Origin: Candidatus Neomarinimicrobiota bacterium
Lineage (GTDB): Bacteria > Fidelibacterota > SORT01
Assembly (NCBI GenBank): GCA_022573815.1
Contig: JACZTG010000008.1
Span: forward strand, 30,606-94,605
Length of the DNA stretch: 64,000 bases
Direction of reading: 5' to 3'
The notes beneath the pieces were generated by a model. The model did not search any database, was not told the origin of the DNA, and saw only the letters and a program-made list of their open reading frames with translations. Shown piece by piece: positions 28,279 to 37,420 of this stretch. Position 1 is the stretch's first letter; every line of letters starts with the position of its first letter. The translations under genes and the position numbers were made by a program.

Positions 28279-28308
28279 ATCAGGAGCTTGGTTACCCAAG
28301 CCCCTGAT
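28279..28308 (-). terminator. Stem-loop terminator after the envelope-protein cluster
   Basis: ATCAGGAGCTTGG pairs with CCAAGCCCCTGAT with one mismatch around a 4-base loop. It lies 18 bases after the stop of the 28326 gene. The downstream T-tract on the minus strand is weak. Confidence 0.6.
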
Positions 28309-28325
28309 GATTATAATATAAAATG

Positions 28326-29444
28326 TTAGAAGCCGAGGTTGATCTGAGCGCCGAAGAAAGTTTCCCCATCTAATCCGGGAACACTTCCGATTTCATCCGT
28401 CCAGACTGCGACATCAAGTTGGATAATCGCCAGATTTATACCGGCGCCAAAAGTCGGGTATCCTTGATTGAACCCGCCACGCAACTTCAATATCACAAGA
28501 TCCATCTCTGCTCCGATATGAACCCTGTTGAAAAAGTTCGTATCTTGCTTGTTCAATAAATCTACGACCATAAGCTCGGCTTTAATCCTGAATGGCAGAT
28601 TTATTCGAGCTCCAATTTTTAGATTAGTATCGAAATCAGAACCCGATGTGGTGTCCACAACCGACAGGCTATCATTATCCAAGTTACCGAACACGTCTGC
28701 AAGGACAAATCCGAGTTCCAATCCATCGCTCATTTTGTAAAGCCCGCCAATGTCAAAGGCCACTCCGGTTCTGCTGATGCGCAGACTGTCTTCGAGTAGA
28801 TCTTCTGCCGCATCACCTCCGCTGGTTATTTCACTAAAGCCGAACTTAACTTCAGGAATCTCCTCACGCGTAATTAGCTTAACACCAACTCCTCCTTTAA
28901 GACCCGGCAGAAGGAAATCTAATCCTTTACCGAATCCAAAAGTAACCACCTTGTCAAAAGTTCCTCTTCCAAAAACTCTTGGCTCATATATCCCTTTATC
29001 AATTTTGATCTCAAGGTTTGGAGTTGCATAAAAAGCGAGCCCGATGTTTTTTATTGTAATTCCGGCGCTCACCGGAACTCCAAGCTTCATCCATCTGTTA
29101 TCAATAGAATTCAAATCAGTATAAATTGAATCAATCTTAGATGGACTCAAACTGTCAAAATTCGAGAAATCTTCTTGATTATCACTGATAAAATTGCCTA
29201 AATCAACAAAATTTTTATTTAAGAAGAACTGAAGTGTTGGTAGACTGAAATTGATCTTTCCTCTTGTAAGCAGCGCCGGATTATTGGTAAACGCTGTAGC
29301 CCCTTTTGCCGATAGGATTCCTACATTTCCCATTGCTCTCTCCCGCATCGTATTATAGAATACGCCTCTCGCTCCAGCATAGGCGTTAGATGCGACTAAA
29401 AGTAATAGCAACGTTAAAATATTTAATTTAATAGCTTTTTTCAT
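28326..29444 (-). CDS. Outer-membrane beta-barrel protein, PorV/UPF0164-like
   Basis: Read from the ATG at 29444, which has AGGAGA seven bases upstream and begins a clean signal peptide (MKKAIKLNILTLLLLLVASN). A longer frame to 29507 would overlap the preceding gene and bury the signal. The 372-residue product shows the motif ERAMGNVGILSAKGATAFTN, with alternating beta strands to a C-terminal GAQINLGF. This recalls the PorV/UPF0164 family of FCB-group barrels, some of which work with type IX secretion. The exact subfamily is uncertain. Confidence 0.72.
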   Translation of the reverse strand: MKKAIKLNILTLLLLLVASNAYAGARGVFYNTMRERAMGNVGILSAKGATAFTNNPALLTRGKINFSLPTLQFFLNKNFVDLGNFISDNQEDFSNFDSLSPSKIDSIYTDLNSIDNRWMKLGVPVSAGITIKNIGLAFYATPNLEIKIDKGIYEPRVFGRGTFDKVVTFGFGKGLDFLLPGLKGGVGVKLITREEIPEVKFGFSEITSGGDAAEDLLEDSLRISRTGVAFDIGGLYKMSDGLELGFVLADVFGNLDNDSLSVVDTTSGSDFDTNLKIGARINLPFRIKAELMVVDLLNKQDTNFFNRVHIGAEMDLVILKLRGGFNQGYPTFGAGINLAIIQLDVAVWTDEIGSVPGLDGETFFGAQINLGF

Positions 29445-29475
29445 TATGCTCTCCTGCATATTAAAGGAAGTTAAA

Positions 29476-30420
29476 TTATAGCGGACAAGGTTGTGGACTT
29501 CCGGCACCAGACCAATCCCAGCCGGGCGTTAATCCGCCGATTACTGAATCTTCATCTATTAAGCCATCACCGTCATTGTCTATTTGATCAATACATTCGT
29601 CATCTGCAATTCCATCACCGTCATTATCACCTACACCGGGATTTCCCGGTACACCGGTATTTACATAATAGAATTCCATAGAGCCTGTTATTTGGCTCAT
29701 CAGGCTGTCTATAGCAGATGTGTCAATACTCGTTCCCCCGAAGACTTCTGCCGCAAATTCGCTATTACCGTCAATTATATCAGTAACATTGTCTATGAGA
29801 TTATTCAGATCCTCCGGACCTAATGAGTCTAAGAATGATTCGTCGAATGCAAATCCGTCATCCGTACTCAGGAAATTGAGCTGGATGTCACTCGTTGTAA
29901 TGCGAAGGTCATTGTTGGTATCTGCAATCCTCATAATTCCCTTCACCGTATTGGCTATGAATATATCCAGTGATATATCGTCAGGACTGATACTGCCTGT
30001 TGTCCGCCCGTCAAAAATCGGCTTCAGGTCATTAAAGATAACGATGTTAGTGACGTAAATATTATCCTGAGAATCAGGCCAGGCTCGGCTAAGGAATGGA
30101 ACCTCAGAGCCAATTCCAGAATTTTCATCGAATTTCTGTAATTCATTTATTATTGTTATTATACTTTCTCCCGATGACAACAACGTTGCTTTCGCGTGGT
30201 TGTAAAGAAGATCGCTGTTCAATGAATCGGTTAGAAGTCCGATGGCGAACAAGCTCTCCGCTGATTCGAATTCTCCATCAAACATAAAATCCAATCCTTC
30301 ATCTAAAATATCTTCTCCTTCATCCGGATCACCTGCTAAACCGCTGAATATGTTACATCCTGCAAATGTTAACGATATTATTAGTAAGCCGTAGAGACTA
30401 ATTCCTGCTCTGAACTTCAT
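29476..30420 (-). CDS. Lipoprotein with C-terminal calcium-binding type repeats
   Basis: A 314-residue lipoprotein with lipobox LTFAGC (acylated Cys at 22). The body is acidic and helical and not recognisable, except for a possible TPR-like start (FDGEFESAESLFAIGLLTDS). Near the C-terminus, GVGDNDGDGIADD and QIDNDGDGLIDED are two DxDxDG loops like those of thrombospondin type 3 or dockerin calcium sites. Also note IADTNNDLRITTSDIQ, a third dockerin-like loop. It is encoded between two outer-membrane proteins. Confidence 0.7.
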   Translation of the reverse strand: MKFRAGISLYGLLIISLTFAGCNIFSGLAGDPDEGEDILDEGLDFMFDGEFESAESLFAIGLLTDSLNSDLLYNHAKATLLSSGESIITIINELQKFDENSGIGSEVPFLSRAWPDSQDNIYVTNIVIFNDLKPIFDGRTTGSISPDDISLDIFIANTVKGIMRIADTNNDLRITTSDIQLNFLSTDDGFAFDESFLDSLGPEDLNNLIDNVTDIIDGNSEFAAEVFGGTSIDTSAIDSLMSQITGSMEFYYVNTGVPGNPGVGDNDGDGIADDECIDQIDNDGDGLIDEDSVIGGLTPGWDWSGAGSPQPCPL

Positions 30421-30460
30421 TTTTGATTCTCCCTGCTTAATTAAATTGTTGTTAAATCGG

Positions 30461-31354
30461 TTAAATTATTGGAATTCCGGGTGGGTCAAATGAGAAGGTC
30501 AAACCTACGTTGACAACATTGTATTCCCCGGCTGAATAGTCCACATTTATTCCTATTAGAGGAAACACTGTTACCCTTAAACCTCCGGTATATCTGAAAC
30601 TGTTATCTCCCTCAAGACTGACATTCACTTCTGTTGTCGTTCCCGCTACCGTATAAGTCAAGTCCATATCCGTAGATTCAATTTGAGCGCCGAGATAAAC
30701 TGTTAGAAGAGGAACGCTCTTGCTCAGCCTGATATTAAACGCGGTATGAGTAGAACTTAAAATATCTCCCACGTTGAATTCCTGTCGCATATAGCCAACG
30801 GATAGCTGAGGAAGAAGTGGAAGAGGAACAGGCATATATTGATCTAAACTGTGCGAAATTCCGAATCCGGTCAAATCAATAGTTCCTATGTCATTACTTA
30901 TTTCGATCTCGGGCAGATAACGGATATTAATTTCTGTGCCCATAAAAAGTCCGATAGTAACCTGCGGGACCGCAAAAAACACGTTACTTATATCCAGTCC
31001 TCCGGGAAGACCTGTTGTGGCGGAAACTTTATCCCCGAATACACTGCTTGATTCCGAGCCGAGTGTAGAAGTAAATGTCAACCCTTCTGTAGGAATAGAC
31101 ACTACCATCGCTCTTAAACCGAAATCAAATCCGGGTATCCTGTGAATTTTCGCCGTATGGTATAAGCCGGAATTTATAGCCGTTCCCAGGGCTGTGGCAA
31201 AAGGTTGCATATAGCCTACTGCATTTTCCTCCGCTAATTCCTGCAATTTCGTTGTTAAATCAGCCTCCGGATCAAAGGTTTGAGCAAGCCCCTGATTGGT
31301 CGCTACTAAAAATATGAATGATATGATGGTAAAAAGCTTGTAAAAACTTGTCAT
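30461..31354 (-). CDS. Outer-membrane beta-barrel protein, DUF6588-like
   Basis: A 297-residue protein with a signal peptide (cleavage near GLAQT) and a run of amphipathic beta strands ending in VVNVGLTFSFDPPG. The phrases YTAKIHRIPGFDFGLR-type start, PFATALGTAINSGLYHTA and FRYTGGLRVTVFPLIGINVD recall the DUF6588 family described from FCB bacteria; this match is from memory and moderately sure. It is first in a three-gene set with a lipoprotein and a PorV-like barrel, 40 bases ahead of the former. Confidence 0.68.
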   Translation of the reverse strand: MTSFYKLFTIISFIFLVATNQGLAQTFDPEADLTTKLQELAEENAVGYMQPFATALGTAINSGLYHTAKIHRIPGFDFGLRAMVVSIPTEGLTFTSTLGSESSSVFGDKVSATTGLPGGLDISNVFFAVPQVTIGLFMGTEINIRYLPEIEISNDIGTIDLTGFGISHSLDQYMPVPLPLLPQLSVGYMRQEFNVGDILSSTHTAFNIRLSKSVPLLTVYLGAQIESTDMDLTYTVAGTTTEVNVSLEGDNSFRYTGGLRVTVFPLIGINVDYSAGEYNVVNVGLTFSFDPPGIPII

Positions 31355-31615
31355 ATATTGAATCTCCCGATTTAATTCTTCTTTCTTCGTTAGCGGTTAA
31401 AAGTAACCAATATTATAAATTTTTCAAGCTTTTTACTCATAACTAACTATAAAGTTTCCGTATTTCTTTCAATTATATGGCTACAGTATATTTTATCGCT
31501 TGAATTTCAATATACTTTATTCCTTTAAAAAATTTTCTGGTCCCCGCTGATATATACATTATGGATTCTCATTCTTGTATAGTATAATGATATATATACA
31601 CTTTTAGGAGATTTT

Positions 31616-32710
31616 ATGGGTTTTTCTTGCGGCATAGTCGGATTGCCTAATGTTGGTAAATCAACAATTTATCGTGCTCTGACATCAGCCGATGTGACTA
31701 TCGAGCCATATGCGTTTTCAACTATTACGCCTAACACCGGAATTGCGCAGGTTCCCGATGAACGTCTTGACAGTATAGCGCTAATTGTAAATCCCGAAAG
31801 GATAGTCAATACTACTCTAAATTTTGTGGATGTTGCCGGATTGGTTGAGGGCGCTGCGTCAGGCGAAGGAATGGGAAATCAATTTTTAAGCCATATAAGA
31901 AAAGTGAACGCAATCGCGCACGTAGTACGCTGCTTTGAAGACAGTAACGTCCCTCATATCTCTAAGGAATTGAACCCGATTCAAGATATAGAAATAGTCG
32001 AATTAGAGCTAATACTTAAAGATTTGGAAACTATTGGTAAAAGAATTGAAAAAACGAAAAAAGTTTCCAAAGCCGGAGATAAGGAGGCGATGGAAGAGAT
32101 TACGTTATTTGAAATGGTGAGGGATGTTCTTGACGAAGGCACTCCCGTTAGAAATATTGAATTTGATGAAGAAGAGCAAACGTTGATTGACGAACTCTTT
32201 TTTCTGTCAGCGAAACCTCAATTATTTGTCGCCAACATCGGTGAATCGAATATCGGCGATAATGATTATGAATTGTTAAATCAAGTCTCAAAAGCAGCGG
32301 CAGAACGCAAAAGCCCTATCATCTCGCTTTGCAGCAAATTAGAAGCGGAATTGTCGGAATTGGAATCGGAAGAAAAAGCTGTTTTTGCACGAGAGCTTGG
32401 GATTCTTAATTCGGGACTCGAAAACCTTGTGGCTATCGGCTACGAAATGCTTAATCTTATCACATTTTTTACTACTCGCTCTAACGAAGTTAAGGCATGG
32501 ACCGTGAAAGAGGGCACGACCGCATCCGCGGCTGCCGGAAAAATCCACACGGATATTGAAAAAGGCTTCATCAAAGCTGATGTAATCAAATATGAAGATC
32601 TGATGGAATTTGAATCTGAATCAGCCGTTAGGGAAAAAGGATTAGTTATGACGGCAGGAAGAGATTATCCTGTGGAAGATGGAGACATAATTCATTTTAA
32701 GTTCAGGTAG
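31616..32710 (+). CDS. ychF: Ribosome-binding ATPase YchF
   Basis: A 364-residue YchF of the Obg-related GTPase class that prefers ATP. The P-loop is G9-LPNVGKST-17, the G3 region FVDVAGLVEGAASGEGMGNQ, and the C-terminal TGS domain includes AAAGKIHTDIEKGFIKADVI. It binds ribosomes and is linked to stress responses. TTTTAGGAG precedes the start at a good distance. A second, degenerate family member is encoded at 52465-53496; this copy has all motifs intact and is the functional one. Confidence 0.97.
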   Translation: MGFSCGIVGLPNVGKSTIYRALTSADVTIEPYAFSTITPNTGIAQVPDERLDSIALIVNPERIVNTTLNFVDVAGLVEGAASGEGMGNQFLSHIRKVNAIAHVVRCFEDSNVPHISKELNPIQDIEIVELELILKDLETIGKRIEKTKKVSKAGDKEAMEEITLFEMVRDVLDEGTPVRNIEFDEEEQTLIDELFFLSAKPQLFVANIGESNIGDNDYELLNQVSKAAAERKSPIISLCSKLEAELSELESEEKAVFARELGILNSGLENLVAIGYEMLNLITFFTTRSNEVKAWTVKEGTTASAAAGKIHTDIEKGFIKADVIKYEDLMEFESESAVREKGLVMTAGRDYPVEDGDIIHFKFR

Positions 32711-32726
32711 CAATCAGAGGACAATT

Positions 32727-33755
32727 CTATCTCAATTTCTTCTTAATTTTCTTAAGCGCATTTTTTGCAGGCTCAAAAGCAGAGTTAATTTTTACTGATT
32801 CCTCATAATCTATTAACGCCCGGTCATATTTACCTGATTTCTCATACAGCATCCCCCTCCGCCAGAATGACGCCGCATAAGTAGTTGTTTCCGGTGCGTT
32901 TGAACTGGATATGTATCTATTATAAATTTCGATACCTGCTTCAAGGCTGTCGCCTTCAAGCAGGAAAGTCAGACCTAACTGATAAAAAACTTTAAGAGAA
33001 TCTTGGGGTGACATCAGATATATCTGCCTAAGCTGTTTTCGCGTCGAAATCCTATTTACATTCATCAAAATATGGGTTTTGGTCCATCGTACATCAATAT
33101 CGGCGCTGTCGAGCGCTATCGCTTTTTCGATTTCCTTTTCCGCCATCTCGTTATTACCGATAGAGAAATAATATTTTGCTTTCATTTCCGAACCCCTGAA
33201 CGGGTCGAGCTTTACTATATGCTCTAATTCTTCTTCCGCTTTTTTCCGTGAACCTCCTGCTAACCGGGGCGACCCGGAATAAAATTTGAACAAGTCTTCG
33301 TGTGTCCTGATGTAATCGGGCATAAGCTCAGCGGCTTTCTTAAAATGCTTTTTAACTTTACCCACTAAAAAAGCCGCTCGGAATCGGGAGGAATTTTGAG
33401 CCTTCCTTCCGTATGCTCGTCCGAGCCAGTGATGTGCCATTCCTGAATGTTCGTCTAACTTTACCGCTTTCTTGCCGAATTTTATTGCTCTATCCCAATC
33501 ATTCTCGCTTATCCAATACATACAGAGGATTCTGTATCCCTCGCTTTTTTCAGGATAGGTTCCTATCAGCATTTTTCCGTTTTCCAACACACTGTCAAAC
33601 TGAGCCACCCAAAATTGCCTTTCCGACTCTTTTACAATATGATTATATTTGGTGTCAATAGGGTTGGCATTCCCCTGCGGGCTAAAAAGAAACAATATGG
33701 TGATTAGATTGCCTATCACTATTAAGAAACCTCCTGCTGATAATCTAAATCCCAT
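32727..33755 (-). CDS. Exported TPR-repeat protein
   Basis: A 342-residue protein with an N-terminal hydrophobic signal (about 8-27, cleavage near GNANP) and TPR-type helical repeats. These include NDWDRAIKFGKKAVKLDEHS, IGNNEMAEKEIEKAIALDSA and SGKYDRALIDYEESVKINSA. TPR arrays hold protein complexes together; the partner is unknown. It converges on ychF with 16 bases between stops and has no co-oriented neighbour. The region RAYGRKAQNSSRFRAAFLVG is seen in other TPR proteins of unknown role. Confidence 0.75.
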   Translation of the reverse strand: MGFRLSAGGFLIVIGNLITILFLFSPQGNANPIDTKYNHIVKESERQFWVAQFDSVLENGKMLIGTYPEKSEGYRILCMYWISENDWDRAIKFGKKAVKLDEHSGMAHHWLGRAYGRKAQNSSRFRAAFLVGKVKKHFKKAAELMPDYIRTHEDLFKFYSGSPRLAGGSRKKAEEELEHIVKLDPFRGSEMKAKYYFSIGNNEMAEKEIEKAIALDSADIDVRWTKTHILMNVNRISTRKQLRQIYLMSPQDSLKVFYQLGLTFLLEGDSLEAGIEIYNRYISSSNAPETTTYAASFWRRGMLYEKSGKYDRALIDYEESVKINSAFEPAKNALKKIKKKLR

Positions 33756-34124
33756 TACAGATAAAATCCTTATAAAAATTATTATCTTCTATTTTCTATA
33801 TCCGTTATCGGCTCAGATTATAAAATCTCCAACAATATAGTCTCTCCTCCTTTACTTCGATCTGCATCGCTGAATAATTCCGGGTATTATCCGTTACAGG
33901 TATTAAAAACTGCATATTTCTAATTCTCATATCTGTCAACGGTTAATAAAGATCATCCGAGACTAGTATGCGTGACCTTATTATAATAGCAAAATCGCTA
34001 TTGCTTAAGGCGCCGATCCCTTCAATCTTGAGAATCTATCAGGCGACGAATTTTCTATGCTTTAATTTAATCGTTTGAATTAGGCTTTGGAAAAGATATA
34101 TTTTTTCTTCCACGATAAATAACT
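33756..34124. other. Intergenic region upstream of the lipid A genes
   Basis: About 370 AT-rich bases between divergent genes. I see no protein-coding frame or RNA. A short dyad, AATAGC (33985-33990) and GCTATT (33997-34002), and a candidate promoter listed separately are the only visible structures. Confidence 0.5.
34075..34102 (+). promoter_or_regulatory. Candidate promoter of the oxidoreductase-lpxB-lpxK genes
   Basis: TTGAAT (34075-34080) and TATATT (34097-34102) with a 16-base spacer, about 23 bases before the start codon. The match to a sigma-70 promoter is by eye and only moderate. Confidence 0.35.
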
Positions 34125-35123
34125 ATGGTTAGAATGAAAACTATCAAGATAGGTGTTATAGGCGCAGGTCACCTTGGAGCGTCGCATATTCGCAACCTTC
34201 AGACAATTGAAGGAGTGGAATTGGTCGGATTTCACGATATAGACAAGAATCGCGCAAATGAGGTTTCCAAAAGCTCTAAATCAAAATTTTATGAATCAAG
34301 ATCGGAACTGCTCGGATTGGTTGATGCGGTGTCTATTGTGACACCTACGAAAACCCATTATGAAATAGCCTCGGATGCCATTCGTAAAGGATTAAACATA
34401 TTTATAGAAAAACCTATCTGTTATATTCCCGATGAAGCACGGAAACTTGTTGAATTAGCCGGAAGCAAGGACTGCGTCTTACAAGTAGGTCACATTGAAC
34501 GGTTCAGCGGCGCTTATCAAGCTATAGCTCACAAAAATCTGAATCCAATGTTTGTAGAATGCCACAGGCTGATGGAGTTTCAACCAAGGAATTTAGATGT
34601 AGCGGTCGTGCACGACCTTATGATACATGACATAGACCTTGTTTTACATATGACAGGCTCGAAGCCGATAAAAATCGATGCCAGCGGTGTTTCTGTGATA
34701 ACAAATTCCGTGGACATCGCCAATGCGAGATTGACTTTTGCAGGAGGCTGCGTGGCAAATCTCACTGCGAGTCGCATAAGTCAAAAGGGAATGCGGAAGA
34801 TGAGGATATTTCAGAGTAATTCTTATATCACCCTCGATTTCCTGAATCAAGAAACTCATATCTACGGAATTGGCGACAGTGGAATGACAGAAAACGGACA
34901 GAAAATATCCGAGATAAAATTGGGCGATATTACGAAAGAAATATATCTCGAAGCAACAAACATTGTGGAGGATAATCCGTTATTGGCTGAATTAGAAGCT
35001 TTCATTCGGTCTATCCGAACCGGAGAAGAACCTCCCGTTACAGGTGAGGATGGATTAGCCGCTTTGGAAGTGGCATCCGAGATAATCTCAACAATTAATG
35101 AAGGACCAACGGACCCGAACTGA
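34125..35123 (+). CDS. Gfo/Idh/MocA-family oxidoreductase, possibly GnnA-like
   Basis: A 332-residue NAD(P)-dependent sugar oxidoreductase. The dinucleotide motif is IGVIGAGHLGASHIRNLQ, followed by the family motif FIEKPICYIPDEA with the catalytic-region EKP, and VHDLMIHDIDLVLHMTG. It precedes lpxB and lpxK. Oxidoreductases in lpx clusters include GnnA, which oxidises UDP-GlcNAc at C3 so that lipid A can carry a diamino sugar. That role is inference from position, and its transaminase partner GnnB is not nearby. Two Met codons three apart could start it. Confidence 0.82.
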   Translation: MVRMKTIKIGVIGAGHLGASHIRNLQTIEGVELVGFHDIDKNRANEVSKSSKSKFYESRSELLGLVDAVSIVTPTKTHYEIASDAIRKGLNIFIEKPICYIPDEARKLVELAGSKDCVLQVGHIERFSGAYQAIAHKNLNPMFVECHRLMEFQPRNLDVAVVHDLMIHDIDLVLHMTGSKPIKIDASGVSVITNSVDIANARLTFAGGCVANLTASRISQKGMRKMRIFQSNSYITLDFLNQETHIYGIGDSGMTENGQKISEIKLGDITKEIYLEATNIVEDNPLLAELEAFIRSIRTGEEPPVTGEDGLAALEVASEIISTINEGPTDPN

Positions 35124-35145
35124 TGCCCGGTTTTAAAGGCTAATT

Positions 35146-36276
35146 TTGAATTCCAACTCAATCCTTATCGTAGCAGGCGAAGTTTCAGGGGACATACAAG
35201 GCGGTAAGTTAGTCAAGGCGATTAAGGAACTCTCCCCAGAAATAAAGATAGCCGGTATCGGTGGCGACAATATGAGTTCAGCGGGTATGGAATTACTTCG
35301 CAGTGTGGACGAAATGTCTTTCCTTGGATTTACCGAAATAATCAAGCATCTCCCCTTTGTTCGTAAAGTGATGAACGAATTACTGAAATGGATTGAAATA
35401 GAACGCCCAAAAATAGTACTGCTTATAGATTATCCCGGCTTCAACCTCCGATTAGCAGAAAAGGCTAAAAAACTCGGTTGCAAAATAATTTATTATATCA
35501 GTCCTCAAATTTGGGCTTGGGGCAAAGGCAGGATAAAAAAAATCGCCGGTGTAGTCGACCAAATGATCGTAATCTTTCCATTTGAGGAGGAACTTTACCG
35601 GAATGCGGGTGTCGCTGTGGAATTTGTCGGGCATCCGATTCTTGAAAATTTAGAAGTTAACTCTTCAAAAGAAGATTTTTTTTCGGAAAACGATCTGGAC
35701 TCCGATGAAATATTGATTGGTCTGTTGCCCGGCAGTAGAACTCAGGAAGTTGAATCTCTTTACAAAACTATGATTGACGCGGTTGAGCTGCTCAAATCAG
35801 AATTTCCAAATGCGCAGTCCATAACTGCAAAATCACCCGTGCTTGATAACGCAGTTTATGATAAGATTGCTGGCAACGACAGGCTAAAACAGACAAACAA
35901 AACTTATGATGTTATGAAACATTCTGATCTGCTATTTGTGGCTTCAGGAACGGCAACGTTGGAATCTGCCTGCTTCGGCACTCCATTTATAGTTGTATAC
36001 CGCGTTTCTCCCATCTCATGGTTTATAGGAAAGATGCTGGTGAAAATCGATTCCATCGGATTGGTTAATATTGTAGCGGGAAAGAAAATAGCGCCGGAGC
36101 TTCTGCAATCTGACCTGACTCCTGCTCGCCTTGCCCGAGAAGCGCTTAATATTCTTAAAGATGAAAAATCGTATGCAGAAACATCATCCGAGCTTCTGAA
36201 AGTTAAAAATTTGCTTGGAGAGCCGGGCGCATCAAAAAAAGCAGCTGAGATAATTATTAAACACTTTCAGTCGTAA
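35146..36276 (+). CDS. lpxB: Lipid-A-disaccharide synthase
   Basis: A 376-residue LpxB, a GT19 glycosyltransferase that joins UDP-diacylglucosamine and lipid X into the lipid A disaccharide. It shows ILIVAGEVSGDIQGGKLVKA, VLIDYPGFNLRLAEKAKKLG, YYISPQIWAWGKGRIKKI, VEFVGHPILENL and LLPGSRTQEVESL, all standard. The start is TTG at 35146, 22 bases after the oxidoreductase stop. It proves an LPS-type outer membrane. It is followed closely by lpxK. Confidence 0.97.
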   Translation: MNSNSILIVAGEVSGDIQGGKLVKAIKELSPEIKIAGIGGDNMSSAGMELLRSVDEMSFLGFTEIIKHLPFVRKVMNELLKWIEIERPKIVLLIDYPGFNLRLAEKAKKLGCKIIYYISPQIWAWGKGRIKKIAGVVDQMIVIFPFEEELYRNAGVAVEFVGHPILENLEVNSSKEDFFSENDLDSDEILIGLLPGSRTQEVESLYKTMIDAVELLKSEFPNAQSITAKSPVLDNAVYDKIAGNDRLKQTNKTYDVMKHSDLLFVASGTATLESACFGTPFIVVYRVSPISWFIGKMLVKIDSIGLVNIVAGKKIAPELLQSDLTPARLAREALNILKDEKSYAETSSELLKVKNLLGEPGASKKAAEIIIKHFQS

Positions 36277-36291
36277 ACTTGAGTCCATCAA

Positions 36292-37314
36292 ATGTTCAAT
36301 AATCATTTAATGCTATTTCTCATGCTTCCAATTACGATTCTTTACCGCCTTTTGATTTTTATCAGGAATTTGCTCTATGATAAAGGCGTATTCCCTGCGA
36401 AAAAAGCCGGTTGCCCCGTCGTCAGCGTGGGTAACATAAGTGTTGGCGGTACGGGCAAGACTCCATTTGTCATCTGGCTTGCCGAACAATTTTCTTCAAG
36501 AAATAGAAATGTCGGAATATTAACCCGAGGATATGGCAGAGATAACAAAAACCCTCAAACATATATCCCGTCGGATAAAATAAATGATTGGCGGGATTCC
36601 GGTGACGAGCCTTTCCTTATCCACAATCGACTCGGAAACGTAACGCTGGCTGTAAACGCAAATAGGCTGCGCGGAGCAAGCGCCGCAATTGATAAAGGAA
36701 ATTGTGATTTGTTAATTCTTGATGACGGATTTCAACACCGAAAAATCCATAGAGACATTGACATTGTTCTATTCGATGACAGTGATAATCTCCGTGAAAA
36801 GCTGCTTATTCCGTCAGGTCGGTTGAGAGAACCGTTGAGTTCGCTTCGAAGAGCTGATGTCCTGGTTTATTCAGGTGAAGAAAAAGATTCGGCGCGCTTG
36901 AATAAGTTCTTAAAAAACAGCTGCATTGTTTGCGGCGGCAAAAAAACGGCTGACTCGTTAGTCAATATTCATACAGGAAATGAAATTGAATTCTCGTCAT
37001 TGAATAATACTAATATCAGCGCGTTTTGCGGAATCGGTAATCCTGAAGGGTTTCGTTCGACTCTAAAATCAGCCGAACCAAAAAATTTATCATTTATGGC
37101 ATTTTCCGATCATCATCTGTATAGAAAATCCGATTTGAATAAAATCAGAAAACAATATCTCTCGTCAAAATCGAAGTTTCTCGTCACTACGGAGAAAGAC
37201 TCTTTCAAATTACCACAGAACTTTTACGTGGAGCTTAACGTATACTTTTTGAGGATAAAATATGATGTCACTTGGGGAAAAGAGAGGTTAATTAGCTTAC
37301 TAATGAAAAATTAA
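36292..37314 (+). CDS. lpxK: Tetraacyldisaccharide 4'-kinase
   Basis: A 340-residue LpxK, which phosphorylates the lipid A disaccharide at the 4' position on the inner face of the membrane. It has an N-terminal membrane helix (about 6-23), the Walker A region VVSVGNISVGGTGKTPFVIW, ILTRGYGRDN, and LLILDDGFQHRKIHRDIDIV with the catalytic Asp region. The C-terminal FCGIGNPEGFRSTLK and FSDHHLYRKSDL are also typical. It is 15 bases after lpxB. Confidence 0.96.
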   Translation: MFNNHLMLFLMLPITILYRLLIFIRNLLYDKGVFPAKKAGCPVVSVGNISVGGTGKTPFVIWLAEQFSSRNRNVGILTRGYGRDNKNPQTYIPSDKINDWRDSGDEPFLIHNRLGNVTLAVNANRLRGASAAIDKGNCDLLILDDGFQHRKIHRDIDIVLFDDSDNLREKLLIPSGRLREPLSSLRRADVLVYSGEEKDSARLNKFLKNSCIVCGGKKTADSLVNIHTGNEIEFSSLNNTNISAFCGIGNPEGFRSTLKSAEPKNLSFMAFSDHHLYRKSDLNKIRKQYLSSKSKFLVTTEKDSFKLPQNFYVELNVYFLRIKYDVTWGKERLISLLMKN

Positions 37315-37420
37315 AATGAGACTAATTGTGTGTTAGACGACATTGCAATTGGAACATAAAATTTATATTTTGGTAGAAACAGATAGAATGTTTAGATTTT
37401 AAAATTGTGAAGGAGCTTTA

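Noticed and set aside
29445-29507. Longer N-terminus of the PorV-like protein
   Set aside because: Would hide the signal peptide and overlap the upstream gene; AGGAGA precedes the inner ATG.
29584-30058. Plus-strand frames opposite the calcium-loop lipoprotein
   Set aside because: Composition is that of the reverse strand of Asp/Gly-rich codons; no known domain.
31559-31587. Promoter of ychF
   Set aside because: A TATAAT-like box exists, but no -35 box at the right distance is convincing.
33985-34002. Operator dyad upstream of the lipid A genes
   Set aside because: Six-base arms only, in AT-rich DNA, likely chance.
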